Source of the DNA: Fluviicoccus keumensis
Lineage (GTDB): Bacteria; Pseudomonadota; Gammaproteobacteria; Pseudomonadales; Moraxellaceae
Length of the DNA: 64,000 nt
Direction: 5' to 3'
Assembly (NCBI RefSeq): GCF_004217445.1
Contig: NZ_SHKX01000013.1
Coordinates: 434,001-498,000, forward strand
Shown: positions 43,714 to 51,586 of the stretch, in pieces
How positions within the stretch are numbered: position 1 is the stretch's first letter
Layout of the letters: each line of letters begins with the position of its first letter
Position numbers and translations under genes: made by a program
Notes under the pieces: generated by a model
Seen by the model: only the letters and a program-made list of their open reading frames with translations
Databases searched by the model: none
What the model was told of the DNA's origin: nothing

Positions 43714-43934
43714 AAGGGCGCACGCAGTGCGTCCCTACGGGATTGCCGGGAGTTGAAGTTGACCGGGTTGGCGGGGGCTGCTAGCGTTGTTGCATTCCGT
43801 CCCATGGATTTAGTTCGCCTAACAAGGTGAGGCTTCCTGCCAAGCAGCTAATTTTAAAGGCAAATTATGGGGACTCATTCCTGTTTAGGCGAACGGTTTG
43901 ATATGCGAACTCTGTCGCCGAAATATAGTTGGGC
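43714..43934 (+). repeat. Repeated attI-like element, copy 1
   Basis: This 221-bp element recurs at 62186-62404 and, from its middle onward, at 47268-47445. It holds the palindromic GGGCGCACGCAGTGCG, then GTTGACCGGGTTGGCGGGGG, then an inverted repeat starting GCCTAACAAGG (43817) and closing with CTGTTTAGGCGAA. The end, AACTCTGTCGCCGAAATATA, leads to the core GTTGGGC at 43928-43934 (GTTRRRY). The last part resembles the 3' end of class 1 attI1. A cassette ORF starts at the core. Confidence 0.75.
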
Positions 43935-44210
43935 ACCAAAATCGTGGATGTTGATGAAATAGCTCTGTTCGAAAATCTACTTGATTCGTTTGACAGACTT
44001 TACGATCAAGAATCGAGTGTTGTAGACATTTATGCGCTTCTGTTTGCCACAACCAAGGCACTACCTAATTCATCGTTTGCAGTACTCTTAAACACCACTA
44101 CATCCGAACTTTTGAAAATTGTTCGATCTGGCTGCTCAGTCGAAGAGCAAAATAGCATTGTGCTTGATATTGTTCAGCCACTTCGCGAGGTAATCGCTGC
44201 TGTTGTTTAA
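43929..44210 (+). CDS. Integron-cassette-type hypothetical protein
   Basis: A 93-residue acidic protein of unknown family (TKIVDVDEIALFENLLDSFD, SSFAVLLNTTTSELLKIVRS), probably a small helical fold without signal or membrane segment. It begins at a TTG inside the recombination core, with a GTG at 43944 as alternative; no ribosome site is clear, so the upstream element may provide expression. Markedly AT-richer than the host. An attC-like palindrome follows, so it is the first gene of a cassette array. Confidence 0.55.
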   Translation: MGTKIVDVDEIALFENLLDSFDRLYDQESSVVDIYALLFATTKALPNSSFAVLLNTTTSELLKIVRSGCSVEEQNSIVLDIVQPLREVIAAVV

Positions 44211-44278
44211 GTTATTGAGGCGTGTGCTATAGAGCTTTAAACTGACCCTAGTTGTCCAAAGCTTTTAGCGCTGCACTT

Positions 44279-44404
44279 GCCCAACTTTGCGCTCAAGTGG
44301 GATAACGCCCCAGCCACTTATGGGGCATTTTTTGATGGTTCTGAGGTACGTCTCAGATTTTATTTTGCTGTGGGGCGTTACCCCTTAGCGCCGGTAGTTA
44401 GGGC
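44279..44404. other. attC-like site 1
   Basis: The 126-bp site runs from GCCCAAC (RYYYAAC box) to GTTAGGGC. The two ends pair as GCCC-AACT..GCGCT..AAG.GGG.TAACGCCCCA with single unpaired bases, the hallmark of an attC fold, and the loop holds a smaller hairpin (TCTGAG/CTCAGA). It separates two AT-rich orphan genes. Confidence 0.75.
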
Positions 44405-44409
44405 TAAAC

Positions 44410-44901
44410 ATGATCAAAGCCATCAGATTTGCAATATTTATTGGGGTTTCTATGAGCTCAAATGCAAATGAAATATTTATCCACTCTCACAATCCCACCT
44501 CCAATCGATTCGCCATACTAGAGGATAATGAAAGCATTGCTTTTCTTTATCTAACGGAAGTCGGAACTCAACGCCCCATCAAAGATGCCGTTGCCTACTC
44601 TCGCCATCCCCTCGCTCTGAAAGTCGATTGGGAAAAAATCAAAGAGAAGGGCGATACCCCGCCACTATCAAAAGATGTTGCAAGTTCAGAGGCAGTTATT
44701 GCAAACCCTTCAGAGGTTGAGTTTTCTTTTAAATGGTCATCTGATGGTAACGCCGTAGCATTACTCCGAAATGGAAAACCGATTGCATTTGCTTCAGCCT
44801 CAGAAAAATATGGCTTTTCTAAAGCCATATCAAAGCCCAGCCCACTAGCAAACGCTTGGGATCAAGGGCTTTATGAAGTTACATTTGGAGAGCAGCCCTA
44901 A
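44410..44901 (+). CDS. Cassette-encoded exported protein, unknown
   Basis: A 163-residue protein that I do not recognise. The N terminus MIKAIRFAIFIGVSMSSNA looks like a signal peptide cut before NEIF, which supports the ATG at 44410 over MSSNANEIF at 44452. The mature part shows two related blocks: NRFAILEDNESIAFLYLTEV and GNAVALLRNGKPIAFASASE. Its start is five bases after the recombination core and its TAA lies within the next attC-like site, a classic compact cassette. Confidence 0.62.
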   Translation: MIKAIRFAIFIGVSMSSNANEIFIHSHNPTSNRFAILEDNESIAFLYLTEVGTQRPIKDAVAYSRHPLALKVDWEKIKEKGDTPPLSKDVASSEAVIANPSEVEFSFKWSSDGNAVALLRNGKPIAFASASEKYGFSKAISKPSPLANAWDQGLYEVTFGEQP

Positions 44902-44976
44902 CTAGTGGTTCGTTCACATCGTTCGCTGCGCTCACTGGGACGGGCTAAAGCCCACTCCTTAAGCAACCGTTAGAGC
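44895..44976. other. attC-like site 2
   Basis: The 82-bp site starts GCCCTAAC (overlapping the stop codon of the preceding gene) and ends GTTAGAGC. The arms pair as CTAAC..GGTT.G.TT, and the middle carries GGGCTAAAGCCC. Length and end boxes are typical of integron attC sites. Confidence 0.75.
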
Positions 44977-44992
44977 CAACAAGGAGGTTCAT

Positions 44993-45397
44993 ATGTATAG
45001 CGCAGGAAAAGAGGTTCTTGAGCAGGGCTTAAGCTTGTTCAGCCGGATCTTATTGGGCGTCGTCGCCGGCCTGTTTGGTGTTGGAATGATTTTTATGGGG
45101 CATGCGGCCAAGGCTCCTTGGTTCTTCTATGTCTTTGGCTCGTTCTGTCTTTTTATTACGGTGGCTTGCATTACAACCGGAAAAGTCAGGGTCTTTTTTG
45201 GAAGGCTCATCGGAGCGCTGGTTTTCATGGCTGCGGCTTGGTATCTAGTCTCAGAGTTATCTTCCGGGCCGATCATTTCAGGCATGGACGCCGACCCATC
45301 CATTCTTAACGCGGCTAAGTTTTTCATACTGGCAGGCATACCTGGTCTGGGCTATGCGTTATTCGCGCGCTTCTCTCCAAGAGAATCGGATAAATGA
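44993..45397 (+). CDS. Cassette-encoded membrane protein
   Basis: A 134-residue protein with four hydrophobic segments (about 18-36, 43-60, 66-84 and 108-126) and short charged loops. Unknown function; small membrane proteins are common in cassettes. AAGGAGG stands five bases before the ATG, the strongest ribosome site in the array. It lies between attC-like sites 2 and 3. Confidence 0.68.
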   Translation: MYSAGKEVLEQGLSLFSRILLGVVAGLFGVGMIFMGHAAKAPWFFYVFGSFCLFITVACITTGKVRVFFGRLIGALVFMAAAWYLVSELSSGPIISGMDADPSILNAAKFFILAGIPGLGYALFARFSPRESDK

Positions 45398-45405
45398 ACG
45401 AGTTG

Positions 45406-45470
45406 GCTCTAACCATTCGCGGCAGGTGCGGCGGTCCTGACGGGCCGCGAGCTGGGCTCATTCGTTAGGT
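45406..45470. other. attC-like site 3
   Basis: The 65-bp site starts GCTCTAAC and ends GTTAGGT (GTTRRRY). The centre folds as GCGGCGGTCC/GGGCCGC. It is close to the most common attC size and ends the visible run of same-strand cassettes. The 91 bases after it, up to 45561, hold no gene. Confidence 0.75.
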
Positions 45471-45561
45471 ACGGACAGGAACGGAACTCACGAACAGCCC
45501 CGGAAAGCTCAGGCCTGCTTGGCTACTTCTGGTCCCTGCCCCAGTTTTTCATCTTCAAACC

Positions 45562-47091
45562 TTAGCCCCCGTCCAAGCTGTCAAACGCCCACCAGCATGA
45601 ACCGCCGCCCCCAAACGTATGCCGTGTCTTCCGGTCAAAATGGAACTCGCCCTGACAGGCCCGCCCTCTTTCCAGCGCACCACGCAGTTCATCCCACTGC
45701 CCCAGCAAATCCTTGTTCTTCGCCCACTCGGGGGGATTCGCGTATTTGATCCGCAACTTGTACCGGAACGCATCTCCTTCCGTGTCATAGGGGTCATCAT
45801 TGATCAGCTGCGCATCCACAATATCGACCGAAGCAACCCCCAAGGGCAGACAATCCGGGCGTTTGGGATCGACCGCGGTTGCATAGCCTGCCGTCAGCTC
45901 AAAGATATCGGCCTTTTGGCGCCGGCCATCTTCAAGCTGAATGTCTTGTCCAGCCCTCCTTTGCATCACCCCCAGGCGTTCAAGTAATTCGAGATAGGGT
46001 ATCGTCTTGCGGGCAACCGGATCCCAGCCTGATCGCCCCTTGGACGGGAAAATGGCCACGGCGTAGTGGTCCGACTCGCCTTCAAACAGCGATTTGTCCA
46101 CCGGCAAGTTTCCCCTGCCCGGCAGGGCCAGACAGGTACCGGGCCACTGACCAGCCTTGCCATGACCATGCATCTCCGCCAGCAGACGTCGAATTTCATC
46201 CACCGTCGGTGGTGCAAAGGCTTTCAGGGCCTCCATCTTGCGGATACGCAGGGCAGCCAGCCGCGACAGCATCGCTTCGTATTCGGCCCGGCCGCCATCC
46301 TTTTGCGTGGCATCCACATAAGCATCCTTGTAATCGCGGCTGTAAACCGTAGGGGCGCGACCACACGGCCCTTGCCCATCCCGGACCAAGTGCCGACACT
46401 CAACCCAGGATTTGTTTTGACGAACCAACTGAACCTTGAACATCTGCCCGGCACTGTTCTTTTCGATTTCCGGGAAAGCCGCCAGCAGCGCGGGATTTCT
46501 TACCCATGCGGATTCTGCTGATGTTGCATCCAGCCCGATCCGGGCCGTGACCTCGTAAAACGGCTGGCTTTGCCCTGCCTGACTGCCCGGCGGATGCGGA
46601 GTGATTTGATCGATGCCGAGGTAATGTGGCTGTCCGTATTCGAAACAGCTGGCATTGCGGTTCGGACCCGATTTCAGCCAGCCCGACTCAGACAGCCGGT
46701 AACGGATAGCCGGGCGACCGTTCAGGGTCAATGTCAGTTTTTCCAGCAAACCGGCCTGGCTCAGTGCATCCAGTTTCCGCAATTGCTCCTGACGGGGAGC
46801 AGACTCCGGAGCATCGGTATAGAAATCCATGGACCACGCCAACGGTTCACGGGTCTTCGTGCCCACATCCGGAGCAGGATAGGACGGCAGGGAAAGACAC
46901 AACCGTTTTCCTTGCTCGCCCCCGGAATGCTGTTCCCAAAGGGCGCGGACTACAGGATCGAAATTGGCGGCCGTGGGTTGGTTTTCCTGCCAGTGGTTGT
47001 AGGCATACACGCCGGCTGTCAGTGTCAGACCCAATCCGAGGACTGCCGCAACTGACGGGAAAATGCGACGTTTACTGAAATTTAAATGCAT
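45562..47091 (-). CDS. Membrane-anchored protein with internal duplication
   Basis: This 509-residue protein is unknown to me. After one N-terminal anchor (about 12-30) it holds two related halves of about 200 residues. They align as CLSLP with CLALP, LRKLDALSQAGLLEKL with IPYLELLERLGVMQR, IRYRLSESGW with DIFELTAGYA, and FYEVTARIGLD with FRYKLRIKYAN. Each half keeps a pair of Cys, suggesting disulfides in the periplasm. It is inserted between cassette loci but points the opposite way and has host-like base composition, so it need not be a cassette. Confidence 0.7.
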   Translation of the reverse strand: MHLNFSKRRIFPSVAAVLGLGLTLTAGVYAYNHWQENQPTAANFDPVVRALWEQHSGGEQGKRLCLSLPSYPAPDVGTKTREPLAWSMDFYTDAPESAPRQEQLRKLDALSQAGLLEKLTLTLNGRPAIRYRLSESGWLKSGPNRNASCFEYGQPHYLGIDQITPHPPGSQAGQSQPFYEVTARIGLDATSAESAWVRNPALLAAFPEIEKNSAGQMFKVQLVRQNKSWVECRHLVRDGQGPCGRAPTVYSRDYKDAYVDATQKDGGRAEYEAMLSRLAALRIRKMEALKAFAPPTVDEIRRLLAEMHGHGKAGQWPGTCLALPGRGNLPVDKSLFEGESDHYAVAIFPSKGRSGWDPVARKTIPYLELLERLGVMQRRAGQDIQLEDGRRQKADIFELTAGYATAVDPKRPDCLPLGVASVDIVDAQLINDDPYDTEGDAFRYKLRIKYANPPEWAKNKDLLGQWDELRGALERGRACQGEFHFDRKTRHTFGGGGSCWWAFDSLDGG

Positions 47092-47267
47092 GTGAAATCC
47101 GTTCTTATGATTTTCGGCAAGTCGGCTAGCGCGACCCTTGCGAATGTTATGGCTGTCCTAGGCAAACGACAAGCGTGGCCGTTTGGAAGATTTTCCCCTT
47201 GGAGGCTGTAGTCCCTTAGCCGGGGCGGAATCAGAAATAGGGGCCAGTCCCCCTGTGTTTAGCTTAG

Positions 47268-47445
47268 GTTGACGGAGGGTGGCGCGCGCTGCTAGCTTTC
47301 AGGAACTTCATCCTATGGGTTTAGTTCGCCTAACAAGGTGAGGCTTCCTGACAAGCGGCTAATTTGAAAGGCAAATGACTCTGACTCATTGCTGTTTAGG
47401 CGAATGGATTGTTATGCAAACTCTGTCGCCGAAATATAGTTAGGC
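47268..47445 (+). repeat. Repeated attI-like element, copy 2
   Basis: From GTTGACGGAGG onward this copy matches copies 1 and 3: CTGCTAGCTTTCAGG, TTTAGTTCGCCTAACAAGGT (box at 47328), CTGTTTAGGCGAA, then GTTATGCAAACTCTGTCGCC and the perfect core GTTAGGC at 47439-47445. GTTATGC followed by GTCGCC, an A-rich run and GTTAGGC is the order found at the end of attI1. The VOC gene begins 17 bases later. Confidence 0.75.
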
Positions 47446-47462
47446 ATCAAGGGAGACGAACA

Positions 47463-47831
47463 GTGCCGCAAACAGTCATTCCGCAACTACGCATCACAAA
47501 CTCAGAACAAAGCCTTGGCTTCTATGTCAACGGCCTCGGCTTCAAGATTGACTGGCAGCACCGATTCGGTCCCCGCTACCCGCTTTTTGTTCAACTCACG
47601 AGGCAAGGCCAAACGATCTTTCTGACAGAGCATATGGGCGACTGTGAAGTCGGAGGCGCCGTCTACTTCATCGTCCAAGATGCCGGACACACTTTGTCCG
47701 AGTTTGAGCAACATGGTGTCGTTGCCACCAACCCACTGTCAAATACATCGTGGGGTACAAGCGAATTTCTGCTGACCGATCCGGACGGCAACCGTTTGCG
47801 CTTTGCCTCTGAACTTCAGCAACAAACATGA
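47463..47831 (+). CDS. VOC-family protein, bleomycin-resistance-like
   Basis: A 122-residue vicinal-oxygen-chelate protein (VIPQLRITNSEQSLGFYVNG, YPLFVQLTRQGQTIFLTEHM, GTSEFLLTDPDGNRLRFASE). The fold and the TDPDGNRLRF end match the bleomycin-binding (Ble) branch, which sequesters the drug as a dimer; other VOC roles are possible. It starts with GTG; GGGAG lies seven bases upstream. It follows directly on a GTTAGGC core, the position of a resistance-type cassette. Confidence 0.83.
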   Translation: MPQTVIPQLRITNSEQSLGFYVNGLGFKIDWQHRFGPRYPLFVQLTRQGQTIFLTEHMGDCEVGGAVYFIVQDAGHTLSEFEQHGVVATNPLSNTSWGTSEFLLTDPDGNRLRFASELQQQT

Positions 47832-47856
47832 CTCGCCAAGTCCCAGCGGTCACTTG

Positions 47857-47879
47857 CTGCCTAACCTGGGCGTTTTAGA
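47857..47879. other. Degenerate attC-like remnant
   Basis: GCCTAACCTGGGCGTTTTAG joins an RYYYAAC box to a GTTTTAGA box with only six bases between. It could be an attC site that has lost its central hairpin. Weak on its own; its place between two cassette-type genes is the main support. Confidence 0.35.
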
Positions 47880-47890
47880 GGAGCCACATT

Positions 47891-48400
47891 TTGCTCGATC
47901 TTGATGATCCTCGTTGGTACGAGCTCAAACATGCTTATGGCACGGCTGCGGATATCCCTGCGTTGTTAAAACAACTCGCCGATCTACCGTCCTCCGAAAA
48001 CGACAACGAGCCTTGGTTCTCCATCTGGAGCGCATTGGCGCATCAAGGCGACGTCTACACAGCTTCTTTCGCTGCCGTGCCACACGTAATAGAGGCGCTC
48101 GCCTCTGCCCCGTTAAAAGCCGATTTCTCCTATTTTCAATTTCCGGCCTGGGTTGAAGTCTGCCGCACCAAGAAGAGCGTTTCGGTTCCTGAAGACATTG
48201 CCCCAGCCTACTTTGAGTCCTTGTCTCGGCTGCCCTCGCTTGTGGGTGCAGCAGCCGCGCGCCCATGGGACGAAGGGTTTCTATGTTGCGCTCTTTCAGC
48301 GGTTGCCGCGGCGAAAGGGCAGCCCTCAGTTGCCGAAGCAGTGTTGGAGCTTTCGCCCGAGGTGGCCGGCGAGTTCATGGAGTGGTTCTATGAACGCTGA
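47891..48400 (+). CDS. Cassette-type hypothetical protein
   Basis: A 169-residue soluble, mainly helical protein (WYELKHAYGTAADIPALLKQ, GDVYTASFAAVPHVIEALAS, EGFLCCALSAVAAAKGQPSV). No known family comes to mind; similar sequences recur as immunity-like or cassette proteins. It begins at a TTG with AGAGGAG about eight bases before. It lies behind the degenerate attC, and no full attC follows, so the cassette may be decayed. Confidence 0.62.
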   Translation: MLDLDDPRWYELKHAYGTAADIPALLKQLADLPSSENDNEPWFSIWSALAHQGDVYTASFAAVPHVIEALASAPLKADFSYFQFPAWVEVCRTKKSVSVPEDIAPAYFESLSRLPSLVGAAAARPWDEGFLCCALSAVAAAKGQPSVAEAVLELSPEVAGEFMEWFYER

Positions 48401-48505
48401 AAAGCCCAATTCTACGTTATCGCCATAAAACAACCGGAACCAATCGGGAGGGAATAGGCACCTGTCCCCAATTTTCCCCCGACGACCCTCCGCCCTGTCA
48501 GCAGC

Positions 48506-48524
48506 GTCGGGCTGAAGCCCGACC
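48506..48524. repeat. Half of the REP-like element
   Basis: GTCGGGCTGAAGCCCGACC is one self-complementary arm of the element seen complete at 10339 and 62065. It lies just after the thiolase gene end. Confidence 0.65.
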
Positions 48525-48530
48525 CACAGG

Positions 48531-49694
48531 CTACAACCGCTCAATCACCGTCGCCGTCGCCATCCCCTGCGCAATGCACATCGTCTGCAAGCCATAGCGC
48601 GCGCCCCGCCGCTCCATCTCCGCCAGCAGCTTCCCCATCAAAATCGCCCCCGTCGCCCCCAGCGGATGCCCGTGCGCAATCGCCCCGCCGTTCACATTCA
48701 CCTTCTCCGCCGGAATTCCCAGCGCCTTCATCCAGATCAACGGCACCGGCGCAAAGGCCTCGTTGATCTCAAACAGGTCGATATCCGCCAGCAACAAGCC
48801 CGCCTTTTTCACCGCCCGCTCCGTCGCCGGAATCACCTCCATCAGGGCCAGCGTCGGATCACCCGCCGCGCACACCCGCGCCAGAATCCGCGCCCGCGGC
48901 CGGAAACCGTCACGTTCCGCCGCCATCCGGTCGGCCACCAGCATCACCCCCGCCCCGTCGGCAATCTGCGACGCATTGCCCGCCGAAATCAGCCCCGAGC
49001 CCGGCCGGAACGGACGCGGCAGCGCCGCCATCTTCGCCGCGTCCACCGATTGCCGGATGCCCTCGTCCGTCGCCACTGTCACCGGCTGCCCGGCGGCATC
49101 CAGCCCCGTCAGCGGCGCAATCTGCGACCGGAAAAACCCCGCCTGCTGCGCCGCCCAGGCTCGCCGGTGAGACTCCGCCGCGAAGCCGTCCAGATCATCC
49201 TGTATCAGGCCGTGGATTTCACACAGGCGCTCGGCGGACTCACCCTGATGGATGATTTCGTATTTGAGCTTCAGGTCCGGATTCACATTGTCCGGCGAGC
49301 CGATATCGGAAAACATCGGCACCCGGCCCATGCTCTCCACCCCGCCCGCGATCACGTACTCGGCATCACCCGCCATCACCTTCAGCGCCGCCAGATGCAC
49401 CGCCTCCTGCGAGGAACCGCAGGCGCGCACCACGGTGAAGGCGTCGGTGGACGGGGGCAGGTTCGACAACAGACCGGCCAGCCGCGACACGTTGTTGCCC
49501 TGCTCGCCGCGCGCCGTGACGCAGCCGGTAATCAGCGACTCCACCTTCGCCGGGGCCAGCCCGGTGCGCGCCAGCAGCGCGTTGATGGCGTGGGCGTAGA
49601 GGTTGACGGGATGCCAGCCGCGCAGACTGCCCTTTTCGGCATGACCGCGCCCGATGGGTGTGCGCACGGCGTCGATGATGACGGCTTCTTTCAT
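48531..49694 (-). CDS. Acetyl-CoA acyltransferase (thiolase)
   Basis: The 387-residue enzyme has the thiolase catalytic set: Cys92 in RACGSSQEA, His in NEAFAPVP and GGAIAHGHPLGATGA, and a second Cys in TMCIAQGMATATVIE. It cleaves 3-ketoacyl-CoA in beta-oxidation or condenses acetyl-CoA; sequence alone does not decide. The acyl-CoA dehydrogenase gene lies 19 bases upstream on the same strand, which favours beta-oxidation. Confidence 0.92.
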   Translation of the reverse strand: MKEAVIIDAVRTPIGRGHAEKGSLRGWHPVNLYAHAINALLARTGLAPAKVESLITGCVTARGEQGNNVSRLAGLLSNLPPSTDAFTVVRACGSSQEAVHLAALKVMAGDAEYVIAGGVESMGRVPMFSDIGSPDNVNPDLKLKYEIIHQGESAERLCEIHGLIQDDLDGFAAESHRRAWAAQQAGFFRSQIAPLTGLDAAGQPVTVATDEGIRQSVDAAKMAALPRPFRPGSGLISAGNASQIADGAGVMLVADRMAAERDGFRPRARILARVCAAGDPTLALMEVIPATERAVKKAGLLLADIDLFEINEAFAPVPLIWMKALGIPAEKVNVNGGAIAHGHPLGATGAILMGKLLAEMERRGARYGLQTMCIAQGMATATVIERL

Positions 49695-49713
49695 GGGTAT
49701 CAGCTCCGGAATC

Positions 49714-51501
49714 TCAGAAAAACTTCACCGGCATCAAGGTGTCCAGCCCGGCGTCAACCGCCTCGGCATGCCCGCGCGTGCGCGGCAATATGCGCCGGAA
49801 GTAGAAACGCGCCGTGTGGATCTTGGCCTCGTAGAAATCCGCCTCCGCCGCGCCTTGCGCCAGCGCGCGCGCCGCCACGGCCGCCATGCGCGCCTGGAAC
49901 CAGGCCAGCACCGTGTAACCGGCGAAGTACAGGTAATCCACCGCCGCCGCGCCCACCTCGTCCGGGTTGGTCAGCGCCTTCATCCCGATGCGTTGCGTCA
50001 GGCTTTCCCATTCATCGCACAGCGCGGCTAGCGGCGGCAGGAATTCCGCCACCGCCGCGTGCCCGGCTTCCGCCGCGCAGAAGGCGCGAATCTCGCCGGT
50101 GACCAGCTGCAGCGATTGTCCCTGCGTGGCCAGCACCTTGCGGCCCAGCAGGTCCAGCGCCTGGATCTCGGTGGTGCCTTCGTACAGGGTCGCCACGCGG
50201 GCGTCGCGCGCCATCTGTTCCAGCCCCCATTCGCGGATGAAGCCGTGGCCGCCGTAAATCTGGATGCCGTGCTTGGCCGCTTCCAGCCCCAGTTCGGTCA
50301 GCACCGCCTTGGCGATGGGCGTCATCAGGCCGAGCACGGCTTCGGCGTGACGGCGTTGTTCCTCGTCGTCGCTGCCCAGCAGCACGTCTTCCTGCGTCGC
50401 CAGCCAGTAGACCAGCGCGCGCCCGGCCTCGGTGAAGGCCTTCTGCGTCTGCAACATCGCGCGCACGGCGGGATGAACCACGATAGGATCGGCGGGCTTG
50501 TCCGGGTACTGCGGGCCGGACAACGCACGCAGCGCCAGCCGGTCCTTCGCATACGTCAGCGAGGCCTGCCACGCGGCCTCCATACCCGCCACGCCCTGCA
50601 AGGCCACGCCCAGACGGGCGGAGTTCATGAACAGGAACATGTAGCTGAGGCCCTTGTGCGGCTGGCCGATCAGCGTGCCGGTGGCGCCGTCGAAGTTCAT
50701 CACGCAGGTGGCGGAGCCCTTCAGGCCCATCTTGTGCTCGATGGAACCGCAGCTGACGGCGTTGCGCGCGCCGAGGGAACCGTCGGCATTGAGGTGATGC
50801 TTCGACACCAGGAACAGCGAGATGCCCTTGGTGCCCTTGGGGGCGTCCGGCAGGCGCGCCAGCACGATGTGGACGATGTTGTCGGTGAAGTCGTGTTCGC
50901 CGCCGGAGATGAAGATCTTGGTGCCTGTGATGGCATAAGTACCATCGGCGTTGGCTTCGGCGCGGGTGCGCACCAGCCCCAGGTCGGACCCGGCCTGCGG
51001 TTCGGTCAGGCACATGGTGGCCAGCCATTCGCCGGACACCAGTTTCGGCAGGACGTCGCGCTGCTGTTCGGCGCTGCCATGGTGGACCAGCGTCTTGATC
51101 GCGCCGTGGTTGAGGCAGGGATACATGCCCCAGGCGCGGTTGGCGCCGCCGATCATCTCGTTGCAGGCGGCGGCCAGCGTCGCGGGCAGGCCGGAACCGC
51201 CGCGGGATGCCGGTTCGGCCAGCGCGCCGAGGCCGAGTTCGACATATTGGGCGTACGCTTCCTTGAAGCCCGTCGGCGTGCGTACCGCGCCATTGTCGAA
51301 GGTGCAGCCCTCTTCATCGCCGGAGCGGTTGATCGGCGAGAGTTCGTTCTCGTTGAACTTCGCGGCCAGGGCGAGAATGCTGTCGAGGGTGTCGCGGTCG
51401 GTGTCGGCGAAGACTGGCAGGCGGCGGTAGTGTTCCTGAACGTGGAGCAATTCATGCAGGACGAAATTCATCTCGCGCAGTGGGGCGACGTACTGGGGCA
51501 T
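49714..51501 (-). CDS. Acyl-CoA dehydrogenase, DmdC/FadE-like long form
   Basis: The 595-residue flavoenzyme has an N-terminal extension (MPQYVAPLREMNFVLHELLH), the FAD- and substrate-binding core (MCLTEPQAGSDLGLVRTRAE, ITGTKIFISGGEHDFTDNIV), the catalytic Glu in VATLYEGTTEIQALDLLGRK and a C-terminal extra domain. This long form resembles DmdC and related dehydrogenases for short or substituted acyl-CoAs. Acts with the thiolase gene that follows. Confidence 0.9.
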   Translation of the reverse strand: MPQYVAPLREMNFVLHELLHVQEHYRRLPVFADTDRDTLDSILALAAKFNENELSPINRSGDEEGCTFDNGAVRTPTGFKEAYAQYVELGLGALAEPASRGGSGLPATLAAACNEMIGGANRAWGMYPCLNHGAIKTLVHHGSAEQQRDVLPKLVSGEWLATMCLTEPQAGSDLGLVRTRAEANADGTYAITGTKIFISGGEHDFTDNIVHIVLARLPDAPKGTKGISLFLVSKHHLNADGSLGARNAVSCGSIEHKMGLKGSATCVMNFDGATGTLIGQPHKGLSYMFLFMNSARLGVALQGVAGMEAAWQASLTYAKDRLALRALSGPQYPDKPADPIVVHPAVRAMLQTQKAFTEAGRALVYWLATQEDVLLGSDDEEQRRHAEAVLGLMTPIAKAVLTELGLEAAKHGIQIYGGHGFIREWGLEQMARDARVATLYEGTTEIQALDLLGRKVLATQGQSLQLVTGEIRAFCAAEAGHAAVAEFLPPLAALCDEWESLTQRIGMKALTNPDEVGAAAVDYLYFAGYTVLAWFQARMAAVAARALAQGAAEADFYEAKIHTARFYFRRILPRTRGHAEAVDAGLDTLMPVKFF

Positions 51502-51586
51502 GGCGGTGATCCGGGGCGGGATTGCGGCAGGGGGAATGGCGGGGAAATTAACGTGAATGTTTATTCGTGTTCAAGTCGCGTATGTC

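Noticed and set aside
48401..48505. Possible attC after the 169-residue cassette-type gene
   Set aside because: Only AGCCCAAT is seen; there is no matching GTTRRRY box or palindrome within 100 bases.
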